From Gammaproteobacteria bacterium (GTDB lineage: Bacteria; Pseudomonadota; Gammaproteobacteria; Burkholderiales; Rhodocyclaceae): DNA of 64,000 nucleotides. The DNA is taken from assembly GCA_018819515.1 (NCBI GenBank), contig JAHJPX010000006.1, positions 124,001 through 188,000 of the forward strand. Direction: 5' to 3'. The number at the start of each line of letters is the position of its first letter. Within the stretch, counting starts at the first letter, position 1. Shown here in pieces: positions 1 to 8,885 of this stretch. A program made the position numbers and the translations under genes. The notes under the pieces are model-generated. The model saw nothing but the letters and a program-made list of their open reading frames with translations, was not told the DNA's origin and did no database searches.

Positions 1-124
1 TTTCCTCAAACAAAAAGATGACATATCGAGCAAACGGGCTTGGCTACATCAGCACTAAGTCTTGTCCGCAATCTATCGACAGAAGGACCGCGAGACTCAA
101 GATGATTGCACGTTGCTGTCGTCA

Positions 125-670
125 CTATGGAAGCCACCACAAGCGATATGCATTGCTCGGCCCGTCAACTTCTAGCCGACAATGCCGAAGAAATGAACGG
201 CCAAGAACGAGTGAAAAAGTGTGGCCAGCAAGCCCGAGATCCGTGATTGCGGCCCTGCTAGTAAAGACGATATTTTGTGACGGGATGATGATATGAATGT
301 CTGTAGCTCCCACCTTCTGAGTATCACCGAAACCATGGACTGTTGCCTTGGATGTGCCAACAAAGCTGAGCTCCAGTGCAAGTTCGGAAGATATGAAGAC
401 GTTTTCAGCTCCTGTATCAATAAGTGCTGCGTGCGTGCGCCCGTCGTGCTTCGGAATAGCACCAGAATCATCGGACCAGTCTTTCTCGCTGGACAGATGA
501 ACATCGATGACCGGCGGACAATCAACGAAAGAGGGCCCTTGATTTGTTCTGCGAGGACCGAGGTGAACAGGTATAGCGCGTGGCAAGGTTGTCTCCCAAC
601 ATCGACTTCGGCTGCCGTAAGTCGCTAGATGTCTAGTGTGTCGACTGCACGGCACGAAAAGCATCTTCAT
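125..670 (-). CDS. possible retropepsin-like aspartyl protease protein
   Basis: The reading frame contains a retropepsin-type active-site stretch, ALIDTGAENVFIS, with the catalytic Asp near residue 85 counted from the ATG used here, and a later LVLGRSFL segment like the second half of such folds. Related small bacterial proteins are predicted aspartyl proteases of unknown substrate. The start is uncertain: the frame stays open upstream into a terminator hairpin and a copy of the dispersed repeat, so I chose the internal ATG whose last base is 670. No clear ribosome binding site is visible. Base composition is noticeably less GC-rich than in the neighbours, suggesting acquired DNA. The region upstream of the DTGA core looks low in family signal, so only the C-terminal part is convincing. 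Confidence 0.4.
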   Translation of the reverse strand: MKMLFVPCSRHTRHLATYGSRSRCWETTLPRAIPVHLGPRRTNQGPSFVDCPPVIDVHLSSEKDWSDDSGAIPKHDGRTHAALIDTGAENVFISSELALELSFVGTSKATVHGFGDTQKVGATDIHIIIPSQNIVFTSRAAITDLGLAGHTFSLVLGRSFLRHCRLEVDGPSNAYRLWWLP

Positions 671-724
671 GTCATTGGAGCTTACCAGAACAAAGTAGAC
701 CCATCGACCGCTAACCGCTGAGCG

Positions 725-750
725 AAAAGTCAGCCATGGCGGTACGCCAC
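725..750 (+). repeat. dispersed 25-bp repeat, intergenic copy
   Basis: Near-perfect copy of the window-wide unit (AAAAGTCAGCC, purine, TGGCGGTACGCCA). It contains the core inverted repeat TGGCG-GTA-CGCCA and lies 10 nt from the hairpin at 761-786. Confidence 0.9.
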
Positions 751-760
751 CCGAAACGAA

Positions 761-786
761 AAGGGCCACCCGGTGGGGCGGCCCTT
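761..786 (-). terminator. hairpin terminator downstream of psiE
   Basis: A 7-bp stem AAGGGCC/GGCCCTT closes a GC-rich loop. Read on the minus strand it is followed by a short T run, so it can end transcription from psiE, whose stop lies about 100 nt upstream. The T run is short, so it is a modest terminator. Confidence 0.6.
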
Positions 787-884
787 CTTGTTCCTGTTAC
801 GCGGGCGCGTCAGCGCTCGGTGCAGTTCACGATGATGTCAATCGAAGTGACGGAATCGTGCAGGCGACTCGTGGCGCCGATAGC

Positions 885-1325
885 TTATTCGCGTACGTAG
901 GGTTTTTCGCTCTGCACATCCTCGCTGTAGGGGAAGCGGGTGTGGCCGTAGCGGATCGCCAGCACGGCCAGCGTCAGCAGGAAGATCGCGGCCGATACCG
1001 CCAGCATCCGCCATTCCGTCATGTCCTTGACGTCGAGGATCATATAGCGGGCCAGGGCCACCATGGCGATGTAGAGCGGGTAGCGCACCGGCAGGTGGCC
1101 GGACTTGAAATACTGGCCGATCATCGCCAGCACTTCGAGGTAGAGGAACATCAAAAGCAGGTCGGCCAACTGGACTCGCTGCGCTTCGAACATGGTGACG
1201 ATCTCGTGGTACATCGCTACCGTGGTGGCGAAAGCGATCACCAGCAGGCCGACGTACTCGATGAGGTCGAGGCCGCTGCCGAAGAAACGGCGGATCCTGT
1301 CGAAGGTATGAGATCGAATGTCCAT
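885..1325 (-). CDS. psiE: PsiE family phosphate-starvation-inducible membrane protein
   Basis: The 146-residue protein has four hydrophobic segments (about residues 20-42, 55-75, 80-100 and 108-128) and conserved PsiE-style runs such as YHEIVTMFEAQRV, LADLLLMFLYLEVLAMI and GHLPVRYPLYIAMVALARY. PsiE is an inner-membrane protein of unknown biochemical role that belongs to the phosphate-starvation response in enterobacteria. Length matches the family (about 136-150). It stands alone between a dispersed repeat and a terminator. The window also holds phoU and a polyphosphate phosphotransferase, so a phosphate link is reasonable, but nothing in the upstream sequence was recognised as a Pho box. Confidence 0.85.
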   Translation of the reverse strand: MDIRSHTFDRIRRFFGSGLDLIEYVGLLVIAFATTVAMYHEIVTMFEAQRVQLADLLLMFLYLEVLAMIGQYFKSGHLPVRYPLYIAMVALARYMILDVKDMTEWRMLAVSAAIFLLTLAVLAIRYGHTRFPYSEDVQSEKPYVRE

Positions 1326-1399
1326 GCGGGGCAGGTTTGGCCAAAGAAGGGCAGGCGCGAATTATCTCAGGGTTTTGTTGCGGCGGGAACGTACCCTGA

Positions 1400-1424
1400 T
1401 GGCGTACCACCACGACTGACTTTT
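1400..1424 (-). repeat. dispersed 25-bp repeat, intergenic copy
   Basis: Copy of the unit in reverse orientation, with one change in the inner arm. It lies between psiE and the end of the HD-GYP gene, ending 10 nt before that stop codon. Confidence 0.85.
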
Positions 1425-1434
1425 GCGAAAACGG

Positions 1435-3855
1435 CTATCCGAAGTTGAAGCCGTCTTCGCGGAAGAGGGCGACGCAGTTGTCGACCACGGCAGGATCGAA
1501 CAGACGTTCCTTGCCTGCAACGATCTCGGCGAGCGCGGCGTCGATGCCCAGCCCGGGTCGGTACGGGCGGTGGGTCGACATCGCTTCGACGACGTCGGCC
1601 ACGGCGAGAATGCGGGAGTCGAGCACGATGTCTTCGCCGCGGATGCCGCGCGGATAGCCGGAGCCGTCGAGCCGTTCGTGGTGCTGGTAGACGATGTCGG
1701 CCAGCGGCCAGGGAAAGTCGATCGGGTGCAGGATGCCGTAGGCGGCTTCGACGTGCGTTTGCACCAGCGAATACTCAAGCGGAGTGAGTTTCCCCGGTCG
1801 GGTCAGCACTTCCGACGGCACGTAGATCTTGCCGATGTCGTGGATCATGCCGGCGAGGTAAATGGCCTCGGCACGCTCTTCATCGAAGCCGAGCCGCAGG
1901 GCGACGGCCTTGGCAAGGGTGGCGACGCGGCGCTGGTGGCCGGCGGTGTAGGGGTCGCGCAGTTCGAGCGTGTTGGCCAGCGCGACGATGGTCGATTCCA
2001 TCGTGCGCCGCAGCCGCGTTACGGACTCCCGTTGTTCGGCGTGGATTCGCTGGGCCTGGATGCCGTAGGCGAGGTCGTCGGCCAGCTCCTTGAGCAGGTC
2101 AAGTTCGGCCTTGTCGAAGGCGTCCGCATTTTCGGCGAAGATCGACAGCACACCGATCAGGCCACGGCTGGCGATCAGCGGCAGGACGAGCCCGGAGCGG
2201 CACCCGGCCTTGAGCAGGTCGGCACGAACGTCGGCCTCCAGTGCGTCGAAATATATGTCGACGATCAGCTTCGGTTCGCCGCTGGACAACGCCTCGGCCA
2301 GCGCGTTGCCGCGTGGAACGCGTTTCGGATCGAGGCGGAGACTTTCGTCCGCAGTAGCCGAGGCGGACGGTATCAATTCCTTGTCGTCCGGTCCCTTGGT
2401 CAGCTCGATCCAGACTGCGCGGTGGCCGCCGACTTCGACCAGAATGTGGCACATGCGGTGGAGCAATTCCATCTCGCTGCCGGCCCGAATCAGAGCCTCG
2501 TTGCCGGACGAGAGCGTCAGCAGCGTTCGATTCAGGCGGCGCAACGACTCTTCGTTCTTGCGCCGCTCGCTGATGTCGCGGGTCAGCGCCATGGCCAGAT
2601 GCCGACCGTCGTAGGTGAATGGCGAGACCTCGACCTCGACCGGGAAGACGCGGCCGTCGCGCGCCCGGTGGGTGGACTCGAAAGCAATCGCCGGCTTGTC
2701 GGACGTGGTGGTGATCAGGTGCTGCAGGTGCTCGGGCGTGAGTACCGGATCGAAATCGAATACCGACATGCCGATCAACTCGTCTTTCGAATAACCGAGA
2801 CTTCGGCAGGCGCCCTGGTTCACCTGGACGATACGATCGTCTTCCATCATGAAGGCGCAGTCGGAGACGCCGTCCAGGGCGACCTGGAGCATCCTGAGTT
2901 GCTGCTGCATTTCCCTTTGTCCGGTGACGTCCCGGAAGGTCGTGACCACGGCATACGGTGCGCTTTCCCCGGCCTCCACCGGTGAGGTATTGACCGACAG
3001 CCAGACCGTCGAGCCGTCGGGTTTTTTCGTGCCGAGGGTGACACTGGTCTGCGTGAGCCCCGTGTTTCTGGTCACGTTCCATGGCAGCCGGTCTTCCGCC
3101 ATCGAACGACCGTCGCTGGTCAGAACCGGGAGCGGGACCATCGAGGTCTGCCCGAGCAATGTCCCGGCATTCAGGCCGAGGGTTCTTTCGGCTGCCGGGT
3201 TCGCCGAGGTGATCACGCCGTCCGCGTTCTGGAAGACGACACCTTCGGCCATCGCCAGAATCAGCGACCGGTTGCGCGCCTCGCCGGCCTGCAATTCCTT
3301 TTCGGCGCGCTGCCATTCGTTGCGGTTGTGAATGCGGTCGAGCGAAATCGCCAATTGGCTGGCGACGGCCTTAAGGAAGTCCTGCTCGGCAGAACTCGGC
3401 AGGCGGACGCCTTCATCGCCGAAGGTGCCTGTGCCGACGGCGCCGAGATTCGACGCATTGAGCACGATGGGGACGTTGATGATCGTCCGGTTGCCGACGC
3501 GGGCGACGATTTCCTTGTTGGTGCGTGGATCGGTACGGGCATCCTCGACCAGAACGATGTCGCGCGAGGTGACGATTTCCTCCAGCATCGGATCGCCAGA
3601 AATCGTCAATGTGGCGGTCGAAGGGTCGCTCTCCGGCCCCGTGCTTCCCATGTAGTAGTGGGCGTGACGGTTGTCCTCGTCAAGGATGAAGACCCAGTAG
3701 TGCTGGTACCCGGTGTTGGCCCGAAGGATGTCGAATCCGGCGTCGAAGGCATCCCGCTCGGTATTTGCGCCCTCGATTCGACGCGAAAGTTCCAGCAATG
3801 CTTCGGCATGCCGATCGCGCTGGAGCAGGAAATCGATATCGAGTTGTTCGGCCAT
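1435..3855 (-). CDS. GAF/PAS multi-sensor HD-GYP phosphodiesterase
   Basis: This 806-residue cytoplasmic protein should hydrolyse cyclic di-GMP. Order of domains: GAF (about 35-180), PAS (about 195-315), PAS with a PAC-like tail ending in TRDISERR (about 325-445), GAF (about 460-605), then HD-GYP (about 620-800). The HD pair is in HDIGK (His672-Asp673) and the GYP signature is in HHERLDGSGYPRG (about 725-737), so the catalytic metal site looks intact. There are no membrane segments, so the GAF/PAS domains probably sense an internal small molecule or redox state. It is a single gene flanked by two copies of the dispersed repeat. The ligand and the pathway controlled cannot be told from sequence. 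Confidence 0.9.
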   Translation of the reverse strand: MAEQLDIDFLLQRDRHAEALLELSRRIEGANTERDAFDAGFDILRANTGYQHYWVFILDEDNRHAHYYMGSTGPESDPSTATLTISGDPMLEEIVTSRDIVLVEDARTDPRTNKEIVARVGNRTIINVPIVLNASNLGAVGTGTFGDEGVRLPSSAEQDFLKAVASQLAISLDRIHNRNEWQRAEKELQAGEARNRSLILAMAEGVVFQNADGVITSANPAAERTLGLNAGTLLGQTSMVPLPVLTSDGRSMAEDRLPWNVTRNTGLTQTSVTLGTKKPDGSTVWLSVNTSPVEAGESAPYAVVTTFRDVTGQREMQQQLRMLQVALDGVSDCAFMMEDDRIVQVNQGACRSLGYSKDELIGMSVFDFDPVLTPEHLQHLITTTSDKPAIAFESTHRARDGRVFPVEVEVSPFTYDGRHLAMALTRDISERRKNEESLRRLNRTLLTLSSGNEALIRAGSEMELLHRMCHILVEVGGHRAVWIELTKGPDDKELIPSASATADESLRLDPKRVPRGNALAEALSSGEPKLIVDIYFDALEADVRADLLKAGCRSGLVLPLIASRGLIGVLSIFAENADAFDKAELDLLKELADDLAYGIQAQRIHAEQRESVTRLRRTMESTIVALANTLELRDPYTAGHQRRVATLAKAVALRLGFDEERAEAIYLAGMIHDIGKIYVPSEVLTRPGKLTPLEYSLVQTHVEAAYGILHPIDFPWPLADIVYQHHERLDGSGYPRGIRGEDIVLDSRILAVADVVEAMSTHRPYRPGLGIDAALAEIVAGKERLFDPAVVDNCVALFREDGFNFG

Positions 3856-3939
3856 CGCCCTGAGGCTTACGGGTGAGGAAGTCTAGTACTTTAGACGATA
3901 CTGGAAGAAATATCACCAAAGTACTGAAAATTTTGATAT

Positions 3940-3964
3940 TGGCGTACCGCCATGGCTGACTTTT
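3940..3964 (-). repeat. dispersed 25-bp repeat, beside terminator
   Basis: Exact-looking copy in reverse orientation between the HD-GYP start and the fba terminator, 9 nt from the terminator stem. Confidence 0.9.
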
Positions 3965-3973
3965 CGCAAAAAC

Positions 3974-4007
3974 AAAAGGCCGCCGGCAATGTTGCCGGCG
4001 GCCTTTT
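3974..4007 (-). terminator. strong intrinsic terminator after fba
   Basis: A 16-bp perfect stem from AAAAGGCCGCCGGCAA to its complement with a 2-nt loop, followed on the minus strand by a T-rich stretch. It begins 14 nt after the fba stop and closes the carbon-fixation/glycolysis run. The A and T flanks make it usable in both directions. Confidence 0.9.
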
Positions 4008-4021
4008 GGGGGCGTAGTCGC

Positions 4022-5086
4022 TTACTTGACGACCGCGTTCAGTTCGCCCTTCTTGTAGCGGTTGGCCATGGTTTCCAGTGCAATCGCCTTGATTTTGCTG
4101 GCCTGGCCGGCGCAGCCGAAGGCTTCGTAGCGGGCCTTGCAGATTTCCTTCATGGCCTTGCGGGCCTCGGCCAGGTACTTGCGCGGATCGAAGTTCTTCT
4201 TGTCCTTGTTCATGAACTGGCGGATGGCGCCGGTAGAGGCCATGCGCAGGTCGGTGTCGATGTTGACCTTGCGCACGCCGTTCTTGATGCCTTCGACGAT
4301 TTCCTCGACCGGCACGCCGTAGGTCGCGCCCATGGCACCGCCGTTCTCGTTGATGATCTTCAGCCAGTCCTGCGGTACCGAGGAGGAGCCGTGCATCACC
4401 AGGTGGGTGTTGGGGATGCGGGCGTGGATTTCCTTGATGCGGTCGATGCGCAGCACCGCGCCGGTGGGCGGGCGGGTGAACTTGTAGGCGCCGTGGCTGG
4501 TGCCGATGGCGATGGCCAGCGCGTCGACCTGGGTGGCCTTGACGAATTCGGCGGCTTCGTTGGGATCGGTCAGCAACTGATCGTGAGACAGCACGCCTTC
4601 GGCGCCGTGGCCATCTTCCTTCTCGCCCATGCCGGATTCGAGCGAGCCGAGGCAGCCCAGTTCGCCCTCGACCGACACACCGATGGCGTGGGCGATGTCG
4701 ACCACGTGCTTGGTGGTATCGACGTTGTATTTGAACGACGACGGGGTCTTGGCGTCTTCCATCAGCGAGCCGTCCATCATTACGCTGGAGAAGCCGGAAC
4801 GCATCGACTGGATGCAGATCGCCGGGCTGGCGCCGTGGTCCTGGTGCATGACGATCGGGATGTCCGGGTGGGTCTCGATGGCCGCCTCGATCAGGTGGCG
4901 AAGATAAGCCTCGCCGGCGTACTTGCGGGCGCCGGCCGATCCTTGCATGATCACCGGGCTGTCGGTTTCCTCGGCGGCCTCCATGATGGCCTGGATCTGT
5001 TCGAGGTTGTTGACGTTGAACGCCGGCAGACCGTAGCCATGCTCGGCGGCATGATCCAGCAGTTGGCGCATGGAAACGAGGGGCAT
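4022..5086 (-). CDS. fba: fructose-bisphosphate aldolase, class II (Calvin-cycle type)
   Basis: The 354-residue protein carries class II zinc-aldolase signatures: GLPAFNVNNLEQ near the N-terminus, VMHQDHGAS with zinc-binding histidines, and THLVMHGSSSVPQDW. It reversibly condenses glyceraldehyde 3-phosphate with dihydroxyacetone phosphate; CbbA-type relatives also make sedoheptulose 1,7-bisphosphate in the Calvin cycle. It is the last gene of the run, 9 nt after pyk, and is closed by a strong terminator. An SD-like AGGAGAC lies just before the ATG. Length is normal for the family. Confidence 0.95.
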   Translation of the reverse strand: MPLVSMRQLLDHAAEHGYGLPAFNVNNLEQIQAIMEAAEETDSPVIMQGSAGARKYAGEAYLRHLIEAAIETHPDIPIVMHQDHGASPAICIQSMRSGFSSVMMDGSLMEDAKTPSSFKYNVDTTKHVVDIAHAIGVSVEGELGCLGSLESGMGEKEDGHGAEGVLSHDQLLTDPNEAAEFVKATQVDALAIAIGTSHGAYKFTRPPTGAVLRIDRIKEIHARIPNTHLVMHGSSSVPQDWLKIINENGGAMGATYGVPVEEIVEGIKNGVRKVNIDTDLRMASTGAIRQFMNKDKKNFDPRKYLAEARKAMKEICKARYEAFGCAGQASKIKAIALETMANRYKKGELNAVVK

Positions 5087-5095
5087 GTTTGTCTC

Positions 5096-6541
5096 CTAAG
5101 TTGGTTGGTCAGAAATTACCGGATCGCCGACCTGGACGATCTTCAGTGTGTTGGTGCCGCCCGGGGTGCCAATGGGTTCGCCGATGGTCAACACGATGAG
5201 ATCACCTGGTTTGACGGCTCCCGCGCGAATCAGTTGTTCTTCGGCTTCCTGAAGCAGATCGTCGCGATTGTGGCCCGTCTGGCCCATCATGACAGGATAC
5301 ACGCCTTTGAAGACGCTGACCTTGTAGCGGGTCCGCACGTCCTGGGTCAGGGCGTAGATGGGGACGCCGGCGTCCAGGCGCGACATCCACAGCGCGGTGG
5401 CGCCGGACTCGGTGAGGGCGGCGATGGCCTTCACCTTCAGGTGACTGGCGGCGAAGAGCGCGGCCATGGCGATCGACTGGTCGATGCGGGTGAATACCCG
5501 GTCGAGAAACTGCTTGTCCAGGGAGGTGTCGGCGGACTTTTCCGCTTCGAGGCAGATGCGCGCCATCGCTTCGACCGTCTGAACCGGGTATTCGCCGGCT
5601 GCGGTTTCGGCCGAGAGCATTACGGCATCCGTGCCGTCGAGCACGGCGTTGGCGACGTCCGATACTTCTGCACGGGTGGGAATCGGCGAATGGATCATCG
5701 ACTCCATCATCTGCGTCGCGGTGATGACGAACCTGTTGCGTTCGCGCGCGGTGCGGATGATGCGCTTCTGCAAGGCCGGCACGGCGGCATCGCCGACTTC
5801 GACGGCCAGGTCGCCGCGAGCGACCATGACGCCGTCGCAGGCGGCCAGGATGTCATCGAGATTCTGGATCGCCTCGACGCGCTCTATCTTGGCGATGAGC
5901 AGCGCGTTCGAGCCGGCGTTCGCCAGCAGCTTGCGCGCCTTGCGCAGATCGTCGCCCGACTTCGGGAAGGAGACGGCAACGTAGTCCACCATCAGCGCGG
6001 CTGCGGTGCGGATGTCCGCCTTGTCCTTGGCCGTGAGCGCCGGCGCCGACAATCCTCCGCCGAGCTTGTTGATGCCCTTGTTGTTGGAGAGCTCGCCGCC
6101 ATGCCGCACGGTGCAGCGAATTTCGTCGTCGGCGATGCCGACGACATCCATGACGATGCGTCCATCGTCGAGCAGCAGAACGTCGCCTGCGGCGACGTCG
6201 TCGACCAGCTCCGGATAATCGAGGCCGACGCGGGTCGCATCGCCGGACTCGCACCGCGCCGCCAGAGTGAAGCTCTGCCCCGACTTGAGCTGTACCTTCC
6301 TGTCGGCGAATTTCCCGATCCGGATCTTCGGGCCCTGCAGGTCGGCCATGACGCCGATGCTGCGGCTCTGGGCGCTCATCGCCAGGCGCAGGTTGTCCAT
6401 GCGGCTCCGATGATCTTCGGCGGTGCCGTGGGAGAAGTTGAGCCGGACGACGTCAATGCCGGCGGCAACGAGCTGATTCAGTACGGCGGGGTCCGAGGAA
6501 CTCGGACCCAGTGTTGCGACTATTTTTGTCGTGCGTTGCAT
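5096..6541 (-). CDS. pyk: pyruvate kinase
   Basis: The 481-residue protein converts phosphoenolpyruvate and ADP to pyruvate and ATP. It opens with the family start TKIVATLGPSS, carries the lysine-containing IAKIERVEAI active-site region, GVMVARGDLAVE, and the classical ATQMMESMI segment, and ends in the C-terminal allosteric domain. It lies 53 nt after pgk and 9 nt before fba. Its presence among Calvin-cycle genes means the same transcript could lead fixed carbon down to pyruvate. Confidence 0.95.
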   Translation of the reverse strand: MQRTTKIVATLGPSSSDPAVLNQLVAAGIDVVRLNFSHGTAEDHRSRMDNLRLAMSAQSRSIGVMADLQGPKIRIGKFADRKVQLKSGQSFTLAARCESGDATRVGLDYPELVDDVAAGDVLLLDDGRIVMDVVGIADDEIRCTVRHGGELSNNKGINKLGGGLSAPALTAKDKADIRTAAALMVDYVAVSFPKSGDDLRKARKLLANAGSNALLIAKIERVEAIQNLDDILAACDGVMVARGDLAVEVGDAAVPALQKRIIRTARERNRFVITATQMMESMIHSPIPTRAEVSDVANAVLDGTDAVMLSAETAAGEYPVQTVEAMARICLEAEKSADTSLDKQFLDRVFTRIDQSIAMAALFAASHLKVKAIAALTESGATALWMSRLDAGVPIYALTQDVRTRYKVSVFKGVYPVMMGQTGHNRDDLLQEAEEQLIRAGAVKPGDLIVLTIGEPIGTPGGTNTLKIVQVGDPVISDQPT

Positions 6542-6594
6542 TTGTGAGCAACGGCCCGCTTGTGGCGAACCGCCTCGGATGGGGTTGGGGTTGA

Positions 6595-7779
6595 TCAGCC
6601 CTTGGCGCGCTTTTCGAGAATGTCGACAGCCGGCAGTACTTTGCCTTCGAGGTATTCAAGGAAGGCGCCGCCGGCGGTGGAGATGTAGGACACCTTGTCG
6701 TAGATGTCGTACTTCTGGATCGCCGCGATGGTGTCGCCGCCGCCGGCCAGGCTGAAGCCATTGGCGTTGGCGATGGCCATCGAAACTGTCTTGGTGCCGC
6801 CGCCGAACTGGTCGAACTCGAACACGCCGACCGGGCCGTTCCAGACGATGGTGCCGGCCTTGGCGATGATATCGGCCAGTTGCAGTGCCGACTTCGGGCC
6901 GATGTCGAAGATCATGTCGTCGTCGGCGACCTGGTCGGCATCCTTCAGCACGGCCGGCTCGTTGGCGTCGAACTTCTTGCCGCAGACGACATCGACGGCG
7001 ATTGGAATCGAGGCGCCGCGCTTGGCCATCTTCTCGATCAACGCCTTGGCGGTCGGGATCAGGTCATGTTCGCACAGCGACTTGCCGACGTTCTTGCCCA
7101 TGGCGGCGAGGAAGGTGTTGGCGATGCCGCCGCCGACGACCAACTGGTCGACCTTCTCCGACAGCGCTTCGAGCACGGTCAGCTTGGTGGAGACTTTGGA
7201 GCCGCCGACGATGGCGACCATCGGCCGGGCCGGATTGGCCAGCGCCTTGTCGAGCGCGTCGAGTTCCCCGGTTAGCAGGATGCCGGCGCAGGCGACCGGT
7301 GCGAACTGGGCGATGCCATAGGTCGAAGCTTCGGCGCGGTGGGCGGTGCCGAAGGCGTCCATCACGAAGACGTCGCACAGGGCCGCGTATTTCTTCGCGG
7401 TCTCTTCGACGTTCTTCTTCTCGCCCTTGTTGACGCGGCAGTTTTCCAGCAGCACGACTTCTCCTGCGGCGACATCGAAGCCACCGTCTACCCAGTCGCG
7501 CACGACGCGCACGGGCTTGCCGAGTTTGGCCGACATGACGTCGGCGACAGGCTGGAGTGAGTCTTCCGGTTTGAATTCGCCTTCGGTCGGACGGCCGAGG
7601 TGGGAGGTGACCATGACTTTGGCGCCTGCCTTCGCGGCGTGCTCGATGGTCGGCATCGACGCGGTGATGCGGGCGTCCGAGGTGACCTTGCCATCCTTGA
7701 CCGGTACGTTGAGGTCGGCACGAATGAACACGCGCTTGCCTGCGAGGTCGAGATCGGTCATGCGGATGAAGTTGGGCAT
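6595..7779 (-). CDS. pgk: phosphoglycerate kinase
   Basis: The 394-residue enzyme interconverts 1,3-bisphosphoglycerate and 3-phosphoglycerate with ADP/ATP. Signatures seen: GKRVFIRADLNVP at the N-terminus, SHLGRPTEGE, FVMDAFGTAHRA and the C-terminal IVWNGPVGVFE. The frame is open further upstream, but I start at the ATG ending at 7779 because AGGAGA precedes it at the right distance and the protein then begins MPNFIRMTDLDL as in other proteobacteria. It lies 85 nt after gap. Confidence 0.95.
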   Translation of the reverse strand: MPNFIRMTDLDLAGKRVFIRADLNVPVKDGKVTSDARITASMPTIEHAAKAGAKVMVTSHLGRPTEGEFKPEDSLQPVADVMSAKLGKPVRVVRDWVDGGFDVAAGEVVLLENCRVNKGEKKNVEETAKKYAALCDVFVMDAFGTAHRAEASTYGIAQFAPVACAGILLTGELDALDKALANPARPMVAIVGGSKVSTKLTVLEALSEKVDQLVVGGGIANTFLAAMGKNVGKSLCEHDLIPTAKALIEKMAKRGASIPIAVDVVCGKKFDANEPAVLKDADQVADDDMIFDIGPKSALQLADIIAKAGTIVWNGPVGVFEFDQFGGGTKTVSMAIANANGFSLAGGGDTIAAIQKYDIYDKVSYISTAGGAFLEYLEGKVLPAVDILEKRAKG

Positions 7780-7864
7780 GGGGTGTCTCCTGAGATTATT
7801 TTTGAAGTTAACCACTGAAGCGTTGCGCCCGCATGACGGACGCAACGCTTGGATCGTTAGCTTC

Positions 7865-8863
7865 TTACTTGGCGACGTGCTTCAGGAAGCGAAGCATGTT
7901 GCAGGTGTAGCCGTACTCGTTGTCGTACCAGGACACGACCTTGACGAAGGTGGGGTCCAGGGCGATGCCGGCTTCCGAGTCGAAGATCGACGGCTGCGAG
8001 CAGCCGCGGAAATCGGTCGCGACGACCTTCTCGGCGGTGTAGCCGAGCACGCCCTTCAGCGCGCCTTCGGAGGCGGCCTTCATCGCCTTGCAGATGTCCT
8101 CGTAGGACGCTTCCTTGTTCAACTCGACGGTCAGGTCGACCACCGAGACGTCCGAGGTCGGGACGCGGAAGGCCATGCCGGTGAGCTTCTTGTTCAGCTC
8201 GGGGATGACCTTGCCGACGGCCTTGGCGGCGCCGGTGGAGGAGGGGATGATGTTTTCCAGGATGCCGCGGCCGCCGCGCCAGTCCTTCATCGACGGGCCA
8301 TCGACGGTCTTCTGCGTCGCCGTGGCGGCGTGTACCGTGGTCATCAGGCCGCGCTTGATGCCCCAGTTGTCGTTCAGTACCTTGGCGACGGGGGCCAGGC
8401 AGTTGGTGGTGCAGGAAGCGGCGGAGACGATCTTCTCGCCGGCGTACTTCTCGTGGTTCACACCATAGACGAACATCGGGGTGTCGTCCTTCGAGGGAGC
8501 GGATTGCACGACTTTCTTGGCGCCCGCGTCGATGTGCTTCTGGCAGGTTTCCTTGGTCAGGAAGAAGCCGGTCGATTCGATGACGATGTCGGCGCCGACT
8601 TCACCCCACTTCAGGTTGGCCGGATCCTTCTCGGCGGTCAGGCGAATTTTCTTGCCATTGACGATCAGGTTGCTGCCCTCGACGGCGATGTCGCCCTTGA
8701 AGTTGCCATGTACGGAATCGTACTTGAGCATGTAGGCCAGATAGTCCGGCTCGAGCAGGTCGTTGATGCCGACGACTTCGATTTCCGGAAAGTCCTTGGC
8801 GATGGCGCGGAAAGCCATGCGGCCGATGCGGCCGAAGCCATTGATGCCAACTTTGATTGCCAT
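7865..8863 (-). CDS. gap: glyceraldehyde-3-phosphate dehydrogenase, type I
   Basis: The 332-residue protein has the NAD-binding start KVGINGFGRIGR and the catalytic cysteine in SAASCTTNCLAP, followed by the expected C-terminal NEYGYTCNML. It catalyses the reversible phosphorylation/oxidation of glyceraldehyde 3-phosphate and works in the reductive direction in the Calvin cycle. A good AGGAGA site precedes the ATG. It lies 22 nt after tkt, consistent with one transcript. Cofactor preference (NAD or NADP) was not decided. Confidence 0.95.
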   Translation of the reverse strand: MAIKVGINGFGRIGRMAFRAIAKDFPEIEVVGINDLLEPDYLAYMLKYDSVHGNFKGDIAVEGSNLIVNGKKIRLTAEKDPANLKWGEVGADIVIESTGFFLTKETCQKHIDAGAKKVVQSAPSKDDTPMFVYGVNHEKYAGEKIVSAASCTTNCLAPVAKVLNDNWGIKRGLMTTVHAATATQKTVDGPSMKDWRGGRGILENIIPSSTGAAKAVGKVIPELNKKLTGMAFRVPTSDVSVVDLTVELNKEASYEDICKAMKAASEGALKGVLGYTAEKVVATDFRGCSQPSIFDSEAGIALDPTFVKVVSWYDNEYGYTCNMLRFLKHVAK

Positions 8864-8885
8864 GGTTGTTATCTCCTGGGAGTGA

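Noticed and set aside
838..1413. Arg/Pro-rich frame overlapping psiE on the same strand
   Set aside because: It is the shifted frame of psiE; composition is typical of frame-shadow translation and psiE itself has clear family features.
3989..6547. Very long open frame on the plus strand opposite fba and pyk (about 850 codons)
   Set aside because: It is the mirror of two well-recognised genes. High GC third positions create long antisense frames throughout this window; none of these showed family motifs.
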